This document shows positions 22,909-33,789 of a DNA stretch of 64,000 bases, piece by piece. The stretch comes from Rhipidocladum racemiflorum (Eukaryota; Streptophyta; Magnoliopsida; Poales; Poaceae): contig JAYEVF010000033.1 in NCBI GenBank assembly GCA_036346355.1, positions 372,001-436,000 on the forward strand. Reading direction: 5' to 3'. Within the stretch, counting starts at the first letter, position 1; every line of letters begins with the position of its first letter. The position numbers and the translations under genes are program-made. The notes under the pieces were generated by a model. That model ran no database searches. It worked only from the letters and a program-made list of their open reading frames with translations, and was not told the DNA's origin.

Positions 22909-24118
22909 GAGATTCTAATCTTAGTGTGGTGCTTGCCCCGTGAGAGAGGCCACCACTGTTTGCCTCGAGATAGGCTATCGTCAATCAGTGGCTGCAGAGA
23001 AGCGAGTGACGTCACGTGCGGCGCAAGGAAATCGACGTTCTGCTGTTCCGTGAAAGCAACGCAAGAAAAAAAATCATTGGATCGGTTGTTGCAATTCACC
23101 AAGTCGGCGAATCAAATCCGGGAAGATTTGAAGTCCCTGTTCAACGCGGCGCCAAAATTTGAGTCGAATTAAAAGGAGCAGCGGGTGTAGTAGTACTGCG
23201 AGGCTACAGGCTACAGCTAAGGAAAAACATCTACGTCCTAGTGGTAGTGCAGCGCATGAAAAACAGCAAAGGCTGCAGCAGCTAGCCTCGCCAGGATAGC
23301 AAAATCGAGAAGATCGAAGCAGCAAACCAAAAAGGCACAAAAGCTTGGTTGCTGTATGGTTACTGTGCAAGCATCTACGATACCCGCTATTTGTGAGTGT
23401 GAAATTATGTGCTGAAAAATTTGTTTAGTGATGAATTTGGTATTCCAAAGTGGTTGTGCTCATGGCATGTGTGGTGCATGTGCATGTGCTGTTTCAGATA
23501 ATTATTTGATATGCTTATGATAGTATGGTAATTATTTTGCTTGATGCAATGCGCTTGTGTGAGTGGTTGTATGGACTAATCTTGAGTCAAGTCGTGGACT
23601 TGTGCTCAGAATATTGTTTCGTGGTTTGTTCATGTGCAGGTGTTGCTTGAGGTCGAACGTGGTCGGTGACGGGACCGAAACTAGGTTCATGGAGAACTGA
23701 GGTTCAGGACTAGGTTCAGGGAGGAACCGAGGTCCTAGTGGTCGAGGATGTCATGCCGGATGTTCGAATTAGAGAACGGTGCACGTGAAGACGAGTGAGT
23801 CACACGGTAGAGGCAGGTGGGCCGTACATGTGCATGCGTGAATTTTGGGATGTGTGGATATATTGGACCAGATGGATATGCATGCATGTATCTGTATACA
23901 AACTCTTTAGGTTTGCTCATTTTAAATATGAGGATGTGTATTCTGTTTATGGTGAGCTAGGCATTAGGGTTTGTACTCTTTTGTTTTGAAGTATTGTAAC
24001 CAGACTAGATAAAAAGAAATAAAAATTAATTTCTTTGAAGCCGCAAAAAACGAGAAACAAGGGAGCAGGCTCCCGCGGCGCCGTGCGTGCGTCTGTTCTT
24101 CGCCTGTCCAACGCGCGT

Positions 24119-24198
24119 CAGTCGGCTAGCCGGCTTTGCTTGCACAGCGACATCATGCGCTCGAAGGCAGGAGGAAGTGCACGAAACAGCGATCGACC
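24119..24198. repeat. 80-bp direct repeat, copy 1 (copy 2 at 24777-24856)
   Basis: CAGTCGGCTAGCCGGCTTTG through CATCATGCGCTCGAAGGCAG to GCGATCGACC is repeated at 24777-24856 with about seven changes. The two copies flank 578 bp that include a palindrome-family segment, a GA-rich tract (about 24507-24626) and a TATA-like AATATAAAAGC at about 24458. Confidence 0.85.
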
Positions 24199-24203
24199 GA
24201 AAT

Positions 24204-24390
24204 TTTTTTAATAATTCATTTTTTAATCAAAATTGCACAAATAAACGTCGGCTAGCAAAAATTACAGAAATATACGTCTATCGCCTATTCAAAAGGCGAT
24301 ATAAGCCTATCGCCCGATAGTCGAGCGACATGAGACCGTTCGCGTCTCTGTCGCCCGATTAAACAAGCGGCCCGATTAAAAATCCCCGAT
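24204..24390. repeat. Palindrome-family element, degraded copy
   Basis: It opens with AAATTTTTTTAATAATTCAT, then AAAATTACAGAAATATACG, then GC-rich inverted words (ATCGCCTATTC/AAAAGGCGAT, GTCGCCCGATTAAAC). This order (A/T-run terminus, ATTTACA-type spacer, short palindromes) is the same as at 32876-33365 and 40763-41045. No right-hand terminus was found. Confidence 0.5.
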
Positions 24391-24776
24391 CAGCAGGCGG
24401 CGAGGAAGGAGTGCGGGTTTGCATGCCGCCTCGATGAGCGAAGCGATAGAAGGCTAATATAAAAGCACCGCGCGCTCGCCCGGCCGCCCTCGAGCCAGCC
24501 AGAAGAACCGAAAAATAGAGGAAAAAAAGAGAAAAGAAGAGAAGAAGAGGAGAGAAAAAAAAGAGAAGAAGAGGGGAGAAAAAGAGAAGAAGAGGGGAGA
24601 AAGAAAGAGAGGGGGAGGGGAGAAAAGGAGAGCGGCATTCGAGCCAGTGCGATCCATTCGCAGGTATTTTCTCGTTTTTTATTTTTTGTACCTATAGATC
24701 TAGCAAATCTAGTTAGATGTAGATAGATGTAGCAAACCTAGGTAGATATAGCAAATCTAGTTAGATGTAGCAAATC

Positions 24777-24856
24777 CAGTCGGCGGGCCGACTTTGCTTG
24801 CACAGTGACATCATGCGCTCGAAGGTAGGAGGAAGTGCACAGAATAGCGATCGACC
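24777..24856. repeat. 80-bp direct repeat, copy 2
   Basis: Second copy of the unit at 24119-24198. It is followed at 24877 by the hAT-type element. Confidence 0.85.
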
Positions 24857-24876
24857 AGCTTTGTGTTGCTGCTAGC

Positions 24877-25928
24877 CAGGGTTCACAAAGCCGTTTCGAA
24901 CCCTAATTTCGCTAGCCCGGCGGTACCGGTTTTCGCGAAAAACCGTGCGAAAACCGCGAAAAACCGAATGGTTTGCAATTTCAAATTATTTTGAATTTAG
25001 GTCAAACTCACGCGATTTTTTTGCGAGAAAACCGCTAGGTTTTTGCGAAAAACCGCTCGGTTTTTGAGGTAAACCGAGAAAACAGAAACCACTCGGTTTG
25101 AGCGAAAAACCGATCGATTTAGGTAAAAACCGCAAAAAAATGAGGGGAAAACCGCTATAATTTAGACATTTAGAAATTGTAAATTAGAAATTTCAAAATA
25201 ATATATCAATAAATAATCTTTCATTGCAATATTGCAATCACACAGGTGCAAAGATACATATTTACATAACCACGTAGCAATTTCATTACCATTCAATTGT
25301 CAATACCATTTACGTTATAATACTTTTTAATTGAAGTTGTGAAGTAGGCATAGGCCATGTTGGACCTGTATGGATGCTATATTAGTATAATATAAAGTTA
25401 CAATGAAGTGAAATATGTAAATGAAACATTACCTGCGGGGCTACGGATAGTATGTGTGCTATATATACTAGTATAATATTGTTGCATGATCTTTTTCTTT
25501 TCTATTTGATTTTTATTTTCATTATTTGTAATACCTCTAAAACATCTCCAAGCAGTCCACATGCCACCTTTTTCTTTTTCTTTTTGATTTTTCTATTTTC
25601 ATTATTTGTAATACCTCTAAAACATCTCCAAGCAGCCCACATGCCACCTTTTTCTTTTTCTTTTTGATTTTTCTATTTTCATTATTTGTAATACCTCTAA
25701 AACATCTCCAAACATCATTTTTTTGAAAAGTTTTTTCACCATTGGTAATATACGAATTAATACTAATTTTAGGAATTTTTTCAACAAATTTTCTCAAATT
25801 TTTTGAAATTTTTAAATTTGGATTTGAATTTGGGCGGTAAACCGCTCGGTTTCAATTACCGAGCCGGCTCAGTACGCTCGGTTTTCGCGAAAACCGAGCG
25901 GTTTATTACCACAAAATTGTGAACCTTG
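24877..25928. mobile_element. Non-autonomous hAT-type element (1052 bp), TSD CTGCTAGC
   Basis: The ends are CAGGGTTCACAAAGCCG and, reversed from the right, CAAGGTTCACAATTTTGTG. CTGCTAGC is repeated exactly at 24869-24876 and 25929-25936. Subterminal regions are packed with CGGTTTTCGCGAAAACCG-like words. The ends resemble those of the RecQ-carrying element at 17282. No transposase was found. Confidence 0.9.
25521..25713. repeat. 80-bp tandem repeat inside the hAT-type element
   Basis: ATTATTTGTAATACCTCTAA starts at 25521, 25601 and 25681, an exact 80-bp spacing. The copies are nearly identical, so the array is recent; the third copy is partial. Confidence 0.95.
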
Positions 25929-26720
25929 CTGCTAGCAACTACGGCGACGGGCGGCCTGAGGGAAGCTAGAAGCAATTCGAGCGCTACAGTAATCAGCAGC
26001 AATGCTTCTCGCGTGAACGAATCAAGTGCTACAGTATCAATAGAGGTGCCGCAGTAACCTATAGGAACACTACAAGATCTCGTGATTTCTTGTGCACGAG
26101 GCGGTATTGTAGCAACAAAACCTCCTCGCAAAAAACGCAGGTGATTTACATGCATGCTTTGTTTTTTACATTGATTTATTTTTTACTGTAATAATTTTGA
26201 TTTGATCTAATCAAAACCTTCCTATGGCATCAAGTGATTGATCTGAAAAATTTGATTGGTTAATTTCTTGTAGATTTTGTTTAATCACGAAATTAGGGTT
26301 TAATCAATTTTCGTCATTATTGATACAGTCAATTTGTGAAGATTATAACTTTTGATCCATAGATCCGATTGAGTTGATTCTTATTAGGTTAGTTTCTAAA
26401 TTGAATCTAGTTTCTACAGTTTAAATTTCAAGTGAAGCCGATAGTTGGATCTTCATGAATTAATGTTTTAGTGAACATATGTCAATCTATTTTTCCTGAG
26501 ACCAAAACAATTTTTCATAATTTGTTTAGAGGTGTTTTGAGAATCATTAAAAATTGGGCCAATTGGATATTTGCCACTCTAGAAATTGAAAATTGGATGG
26601 CATGTTGAAAATCATTCCATTGAGTAGCATTTTTTTCAACATGGCATCCAATTTTCAAATTGAGTGGCATATATCGAATAATTCCTTAAAATTTTGTTTT
26701 AGCTTCCGTGCATTGGCTAT

Positions 26721-27633
26721 TGTCGGTGTTTCGTGCACCGGCAATACGAATTTATGGTCGGATGGGGTCGCGCGCTCCCTCTCCCCGAATGGTCGACTCA
26801 AGGAGTCAAACGATATATACTGGTTCGGGCTGAATGTCCCTACTCCAGTTTGCTCGATGTGGGTGTATTGATCTCTAGGTGATGAACAAGAGGAATACAA
26901 GCAAGGCAGGGGGTCGGCTGACCGGTCCCCTGAGGTTTTCGCTAGGGAGTCGTGGCTACCTAGAAGACTGTCTTTTTTTCTCTCGTTGTCGTTCTGTTCG
27001 TCCGTCGTCCCCCTTCTGGAGCCCTGCCTCTCCTTATATAGGCGGAGGAGGCTGGTTACATGGGAGTTCGGGAAAGCCATGAGAAAAGGGGGCCGGCATG
27101 TCTCGGAGTCTGTTTTCCGTCTTGTCCGACCGACCCCTGCTCGTCCCGAGGCAGGGTTGGTAGCTCAGGCCGAATCGCCTTGTCTTATGCAGTCTTTGTG
27201 CAGATGGCGTATCGCGTGGTGTTCCTGTCAGCCTCGGTGGCTTTAATGACGCTTGACTTTTGCCTCGGCCTCGGGAGTGGGCGTACTCCCCTGCGGTGCG
27301 CCAGGCGATGTGACGGGGGCTTGACTTCTTCGGTGGCTCCTCTGACAGTCTTGGGAAGGTGCCGCCTACCCTGGTACGGATGCCAGGGGACGCCGTGCTC
27401 GGGGCAGCTGTCTGACACCGTCGTGGGCCCCTACTGCTTCGGTATTAGGCGGTCGGAGCCCGCCGACCGCTCGGGATCGGTGTCTGCCGACCGTCTAGGG
27501 TCGGTCCTGCATAGGTCGGGGTTCGCTCTCCGTGGCCCAAGTGCTGTTCGGCAGTGCTGGGCCTTCGCCATGGTAGGTCAGCCCGTTCGTGCTTCCGGGC
27601 TGATGGGGGTACCCATGGTATGGGTACTCGTCA
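26721..27633 (+). mobile_element. Gypsy-type solo LTR (913 bp), TSD GCTAT
   Basis: It starts TGTCGGTGTTTCGTGCACCG and ends GGTACTCGTCA. GCTAT is repeated at 26716-26720 and 27634-27638. TTATATAGG near 27035 is a likely LTR TATA element. It contains no pol domain; the long open frames in its GC-rich part (for example 27060-27677, plus) have no recognisable motif and are taken as chance. The TGTCGGTGTTT start is common in grass Ty3/gypsy LTRs. Confidence 0.88.
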
Positions 27634-28064
27634 GCTATATTAGTCTATATCGATCCTACAGTGAGTGTCGTCGATAATTGGCGTGATAAGATGGCATTGG
27701 CGGCCATCTACGTGTTTTGTTGAGAAGATGGCCAAAGCAAGAGGAGGCTAGAACGTTGAGAAGTTATCGACGTCGTTCTAGCTATGTCTGTGCATGAGAG
27801 TTATTATAGATGCATCCATGTTCTCTCGTGGGTAAGGTCTAATACGAGTTTATGTTGCCGTCAAGTTGTGTTATCGGTGAAAAGACAATTATAGCCAATG
27901 AAAAAGGTCATAATCGTTGGCGAGGGTATGGCTAGCAAGAAGAAGGCGGAACTCCTTTGAGTTGCGTTCACCGTCTTTTACAATGTTAAGTATGAGTTGG
28001 GCAAATCGTAGTTGCGACCGATTACCCCAATGAGTAAGAGTTCGTGTTACAAAATTGAGGTAAA

Positions 28065-28268
28065 TGTAGATTTAATTTTGGAAGGAGTCCAATCCGAATT
28101 AAACAAGGAAAGTATCATTTTCCTATTTGGATTGTTGAATCTTATTCTGTTTCTTAGAGCTATAGTTTGGATATAGATTTAGAGATAATCTTGAGTTTTG
28201 TAGGCAAGAAAGTAAAAAGTAATATAATAGAAAATTGCTGTAAAGTATTTTGGTGTTATGTTCCAACA
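28065..28268 (+). repeat. 3' LTR of the 22.7-28.3 kb element
   Basis: It starts TGTAGATTTAATTTTGG and ends TTCCAACA. Preceding sequence (AAAATTGAGGTAAA) is a weak polypurine candidate. Confidence 0.8.
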
Positions 28269-28344
28269 GCGATGCGGTGTAGCTCGGCCGGTGAGACACG
28301 CAGAAGGCAGTGGTGCAGCCCGTCAAGGGGGGCCAGCGGTGTGG

Positions 28345-31300
28345 TGTGGGCCCCCGGATCGGCTATCCGGAATCCCCTGTGTATTTCTATACTAGTCCCA
28401 GATCAGTAGCTAGTACACACAGTCAAAAGTGATAAATCAACAACCATATCACGAATACACATAACTAAATAAGAATAATACCAAATAAAAGCAAAGACCT
28501 TATGGTCAAGGTTTACCATTACGGCCTGAACAGGCTGAACGACTTGAACACTGCAGCGGAAGATGAAAACGCCAATGCGACCCATCCAAATGCCCACAGG
28601 CAATCGAGTGGAGAACGCACCCTAGTCGTTGGAAATCTTGAACAGCTTCTTTCACTTCTGAGAGAGGATTAGAATGTAGCACGTGAGTACATAAAGTACT
28701 CAGCAAGTCTGGGAAATTATGCATAATGTAGGCTATCCAAGGATGGCTTGATATGGTTCTTTTGCATAAAGCCAAGTTTCATCAAATCATACTTGTTAAT
28801 AAATTTCACAAATCATATTTGAGCAATTCTTTTTAATAATTGAATTACGTAATATTGTAGTGAAGGTTCTAACCACCACTCACTAATATACAGGCTCTAT
28901 CCGCCACATCTCAACAAAATCAGGGTTCAATCCAATCACATGGCTATGTCCGCCATGGTTCACAAAATCAGGTTCTTTCCACCTACCTGGCTTTGACCGC
29001 CAGAAGCACACCCGAGAGTTCTAACCGCTCCCGGATCCCAAAACAAAACATTGTTTAGTTTGAAATCAAAACCCAAAGTCTACCAGTATGAAAGCATTCA
29101 GCAAGCTTCGCCTTTGACCGTAGGTACGGCTATTCGAATAGTTTTAACTCTGCAGAGGTGTACAACTTTACCCACAAGACATGATATTCTCTTGATGCCA
29201 CGCGATTAACACACTTCCTTAGGTGTGCTGGCAGAGATATCATGACAAGGCCTTTACAATGTATACGCCTAACCTGACCCACCCGCTGAGGTTTCACCGC
29301 TGTTAGGGTTATTTCCACCAATCTGATGAAGCCCCTCTTGCGCCGTGTGAGAAAAAAAACAACAACAACAACAATGCCTCTTTTCGGCTCTCACACAACC
29401 ACCGAGTGGTGAGTCTAAATTAGGTTTCTACAAATTATTCAGCCAGGTCGTACCATTATAGACATGTGGTTGTACGGTTATGCTTAGAATGGAGACAGTC
29501 ATAAGCGTCGGTCCTTAATTGACTTGGGGTGGTACTTGCACAAAAGGATCAAGGCTTGATCCGCTTCCACCCGACATTCCATGCCGCCCAAGTCGAACTC
29601 ATTTTTCATTTTATTTTTATTTTGTAAACCATTGGCAATACTCCTTGCCTATAACTTCCAATACAAATTTTCAAGAGATAATTGAAAGTTCCACCCATAG
29701 GTGAATATTGACCGACAGCGAGACTAAGCATTTCTACCGTACTATTCTATTCCACCAATAGTCTAATTTTATAAAATACAAAGGTCAGGGTTTGATCACA
29801 ATCCCCATAATCAATTTTGTAATCTCTCAATAATCATTAAATTGCCCCAATGTGACAATCATATGAATAATCCAATTCAATATATATTATCCACCAAGTA
29901 ATAAGTATATCATGGTACTATTTTTACTCCAAAGTCATATTAAACCACAATCAGGTTTGTATCTTTCCCTTGAACTATAACTTGTATTAATGATTTATCC
30001 ATCATTCTTACGGCGATCAGCCTTATCATCCACTAAGAATATTTCACAAAATCATCTTAAATCATCTTGCATCCAATCCACCGATAATACTGCATAATAT
30101 TCTATATTTAATCATTCACATTATCACCTCTAACTCATCTACTTAATCCATCAAGAATATGTAATACTACCATTTATTAAACCACCGAGGATGATTCGCA
30201 ATATTATCCATTTAATCCACCGAGTAGGGTTGATAATATCCTTTACCAATCCCCACGTGTCATTTCCAATGTCATCTAACTAACCCTTCACATGATCATC
30301 TCTAAACCACGTAATATACTTGTTAGAATCTCCCGAATATGACTCTCTACTCACTCTGTTTGACCCCCAAGTATGGTCCTCAATGTCATTTATGTAATTC
30401 CTCCACTATTATTCTTGATATCAAACTTCTTACAATAATCCTCCAATCCATACAAGTTATATTGCGAATTGCTATCACAACCCAACTCCTCAATATTTCA
30501 ACTATCACCATTCATATATCAATTTCATATTAACAACCCCCACCTTATCACTACTATTCACCCATCTCCAAATTACATTTCACCCGATTTGTTCTATTCA
30601 AACTATCTTCCAAATAGGGATTTTCCTAATCAGAAAGTAGTTTATCAAAAGATATTTATTATGGTGGATCACTGTCCTAGGGCGACAAAGGATTATGGAC
30701 AAAAACATCAAGGTGGTATAGGCAACAGGTATAACTAGCAGCCTAACGTTTAACATCATCATTTTATGTAAATAGCAATGCAATTGTTAAAACATTATAA
30801 AACAGTCATAAAACATGGGTTCAACATGCGTCAAGGAGACTTGCCTTCTGTCCCGGGTAGGTCTTCGTACGCGGGAGGGTCGGCGGCGGAATCGATGTGG
30901 CCGGGATCGTCGACTACACGCAAAACGAGGCAATAAATAAATAACAGAAAATAAATAAAATCCAAAAATTATAAAATTAGTACTGGCAGGTAGATCTTGA
31001 TTTTAGATGAATTTAGAAATTTGAAAGGGGTCAAACGGAGTTCGGATGAGAAAGTTATGAGCTTCCGAAGTCTGAATTTCAAATAAATCGAAAACCCGAG
31101 AATATTCTCGGAATATTCCTCTCTGGTTCGACTGAGTCAAAGTTTGACCGCGGACTTTGACTTTGACTGGGCTGGGACTCTATGGCAGGTGGGACCACCA
31201 TGTCATAGGGAGGAGGAAGCTTCCTCTTGAAGCTTGGCCTTTAGCCATGGTTATGGCCACCATGGATGAAGAAAAGAGCTTGGGGAGGAAGGTGGAGGAA

Positions 31301-32719
31301 GGGGGTGGCCCGTGAGTCGCCCGTGGTGTGGCACGCGGCGTGTGTGTGGCGTCAAGACGCTGCTGGTGCTCAGGCGGTGGCGGCCAGCTGGCTGTGGGCG
31401 GCAGCGACGGGCGGAGTAGCCCGGCCGGCCCGACCATGGGCAAGGCCCCAAGCTTCAATGCTCCATCCCAACCAAAGAACAGAGAAGGCAAAACTAGAAA
31501 AAGAACACACTACTTCCTAAAAACTTGATTTCTCTCCCATTTTTGCATGGATTTGATCCAAACAAAAGGCTAGAACCTCTAGATAACATCCTTAGCAATA
31601 TCTAAGAGGAAGGAATTGAACCTAAACTCACCGGAATTGGAGAAATCGACGACGAACGGCGGTTCGGCCGAAAGCACCAAAACTCCGAATTAAGCCCACG
31701 AATGAGAAATCCTACAATCAACGATTGGGTTAGAAGCTAGACTCATCCACGATCCCAAAGAACCTAGTGGCAAGAAGAATAGCTCACCGGAGAGAGAGAA
31801 ACAACGATGAACTCGAAGAACACCAACAATGGCGCCCCGGCGGCGGTTTTCTCGATCTCACGGGCAAAAGGATGGAGTAGAGGGAAAAAGGGATACACCA
31901 CCGGAACCAGGACTCTTATAGGGAGAGAATGGAAGCGGCGGTGCGACGTTTGGACGAGAAACGGCCGAGTTATGGCTATTTGAACTGTTTTTGGTTTTTC
32001 TTGATTGCGGCCGGTTCCGGCGAGATGGATTGCGCACCGAGGTGGGGAATTGGAAGAGCTCGTCGGCGCGGATCCAATGCAACCCGTTCGCGTTTTGGAG
32101 TTGAAGCAGCCGGAGTTACGAGGTTGGAGTGGAACCCTAGCCATTGATGCCTCACATGGAGCTCTCTGTAACTTCCCTTGGTGGAGGTTGAAGAAGCTCC
32201 ACTATTCACTTGCCACGTGGCGGCCATCTCATTGTAGTTCTCCTTTACGCCAAACAATTCGCCTAGAGAACAATAAGGAAAAATGGCCTAAAAATTCCGG
32301 AAAAATTCCTAGAGCCATATTAGAATATTTGGGACTCAATGGAATTGGTTTGGTTGAATTTGGATGATTTTTATGGAATTAAATAATCGGGCGCGGATCG
32401 CGAGCATTAAACAAAGGCACGCGTGAGATAAAATAGGAGCGGATGTCCAAAAATCCAGGAATGATTCCTAAAATCATTTCGGAATATTTGGAACGTTTTA
32501 GAAGTGGTTTGGAGATTTTTGGAGCATTTTTGGACTCGGGTGAATTTTCGGGTACCGGCGGGAACTGGAAAATCGATTTTGCAACCGGAGGGGAAATAAT
32601 TCCTGATTTTGGAGGGAAAAGGATGCCAGGTTAATATAAACACCAATGAAACTCCAAATTTTGAATTTACTTTATTTAAATTAGGTTTTTCTCCAAAAAG
32701 CCAAAATGAGAATGTTACA
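28345..32719 (-). mobile_element. Ty3/gypsy-type solo LTR (4.4 kb), minus strand, TSD TGTGG
   Basis: On the minus strand it starts TGTAACATTCTCATTTTGGC at 32719 and ends CCGGGGGCCCACA at 28345. TGTGG is repeated exactly at 28340-28344 and 32720-32724. It is collinear with 1740-10730 apart from the nested element there. No reverse transcriptase, integrase or gag motif is present. The GC-rich part (31.2-32.1 kb) has overlapping chance frames. LTR length and the TGTAACAT start fit large-LTR chromovirus-like gypsy groups, though this is an inference. Confidence 0.88.
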
Positions 32720-32724
32720 TGTGG

Positions 32725-32875
32725 CAGCTAATTAACGGCCATGACGGTGGGCAGCAGCTCATGGTGACGGCGCTGCAGCTCACAGCCAGCTAGTAGCAGT
32801 GCTATGCAAGACGCATGGTGGCCAGTGTGAGGCATGAGTGCTCGTCGTGGGAGCTGGCTCCAAGGGACAAAATAC
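32725..32875. other. GC-rich non-coding stretch
   Basis: CAGCAGCTCATGG- and GTGAGG-type words without an open frame of note; possibly the continuation of 28269-28344, split by the 4.4-kb LTR. Confidence 0.35.
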
Positions 32876-33365
32876 GAATTTTTTTTAAAATAATATTATT
32901 TTAAAAAAGATTTTCGACATTAATACATGGATTTAAAAATTTACAAGAATAATACATTTTCGCCGAATTGCTTAGCGAAAATACTATTTTCGCCAAAGGG
33001 TTTGGCTAAAATACTATTTTCGCCAAAGGGTTTGGCTAAAATACTATTTTCGCCAATCCGTTTGGCGAAAATACGTTGATCTGTGATTTCGAACCGAGTC
33101 AAACAACAAATACGAATATTAGCCTATTTTCGCCAAACCATTTGGCAAAAATAGCCTGTTTTCATTAAACAGGCTATTTTATATGCCTTCGGCGAAAATA
33201 GTATTTTCGCCAAAAGGAGTGGCGAAAAATAGTTTTTTGCCACTCCCTTTGGCGAAAATACTATTTTCGCCAAACCATTTGGCTATAGTGTATTATTCTT
33301 GCAAATTTTAAAAACCAAGTATTAATGTAAAATCTTTTAAAATAATATTATTTTAAAAAAATTCC
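32876..33365. mobile_element. Foldback element made of near-palindromic modules (490 bp)
   Basis: The outer arms of roughly 80 bp are inverted copies: on the left GAATTTTTTTTAAAATAATA then ATTAATAC and ACAAGAATAATACA; on the right the reverse of the same order, ending AAAAAAATTC. Between them is a series of modules such as CTATTTTCGCCAAAGGGTTT and GGCGAAAATACTATTTTCGCC-like palindromes, in tandem and in both directions. No target duplication or open frame was found. Relatives: 40763-41045 and 24204-24390. Confidence 0.8.
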
Positions 33366-33789
33366 GAGACAAGTACTGGAGAAAGCTAGCATCTTATTCC
33401 AAACAGACAGCAAATCAACACAAACCAGCTTGATTGTGAATACCACACCAAGCTGGAGAAAGTTAGCACACCAGTGCTGGACACACCGATTCAAGCATAC
33501 CCAGATCAGGTAGCTTGGTGAACAGCAAACACACCATTTATTCGTTGTGCAAAACTGCATGTCGCAACACTGTATAACACAAACACACTTGCAAACACAC
33601 AGGCAATGGGTAACACATCAAGAGCTGTGAGACAACTCATAACAGCATTAAACTGTAGGCCGACCTCCCTTCCACTGCAGAACAGCACAAGCAAATTACC
33701 TAGGAAATGAAGAAGGAAAATAAAAAATATTACTTAGATAGCAAATTAATGGCACTTGCTCAACTTGTCTATATGTATATAAGAAATCC
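33366..33789. other. Downstream flank of the NB-LRR pseudogene
   Basis: Between the foldback element and the last recognisable NB-LRR codon I see only AT-rich sequence. It may contain the old 3' untranslated region. A repeated phrase (CTGGAGAAAGCTAGCA / CTGGAGAAAGTTAGCA at 33376 and 33450) is the only structure noticed. Confidence 0.4.

Larger units (their letters stand above)
22701..28268 (+). mobile_element. Non-coding LTR retrotransposon with about 200-bp LTRs, nested insertions inside
   Basis: Direct repeats of 194 bp (22701-22894) and 204 bp (28065-28268), about 84% alike by eye, start TG...AGATTTAATTTTGG and end in AACA. Just inside the left copy AGTATTAGAGC resembles the initiator-Met tRNA binding site (GGTATCAGAGC). 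The interior shows no gag or pol motif and holds a hAT element (24877-25928) and a gypsy solo LTR (26721-27633). It therefore looks like a non-autonomous copia-type element. The flanks (GTGAA left, GCGAT right) do not match, so no target duplication is claimed. Confidence 0.75.

Noticed and set aside
24507..24626. GA-rich tract as a polypurine tract of an LTR element
   Set aside because: Far longer than a polypurine tract and not followed by an LTR start; treated as low-complexity sequence.
27060..27677. 205-codon plus-strand open frame
   Set aside because: It lies almost wholly inside the gypsy solo LTR (26721-27633), runs past its end, and has no recognisable motif. GC-rich LTR DNA often contains such frames.
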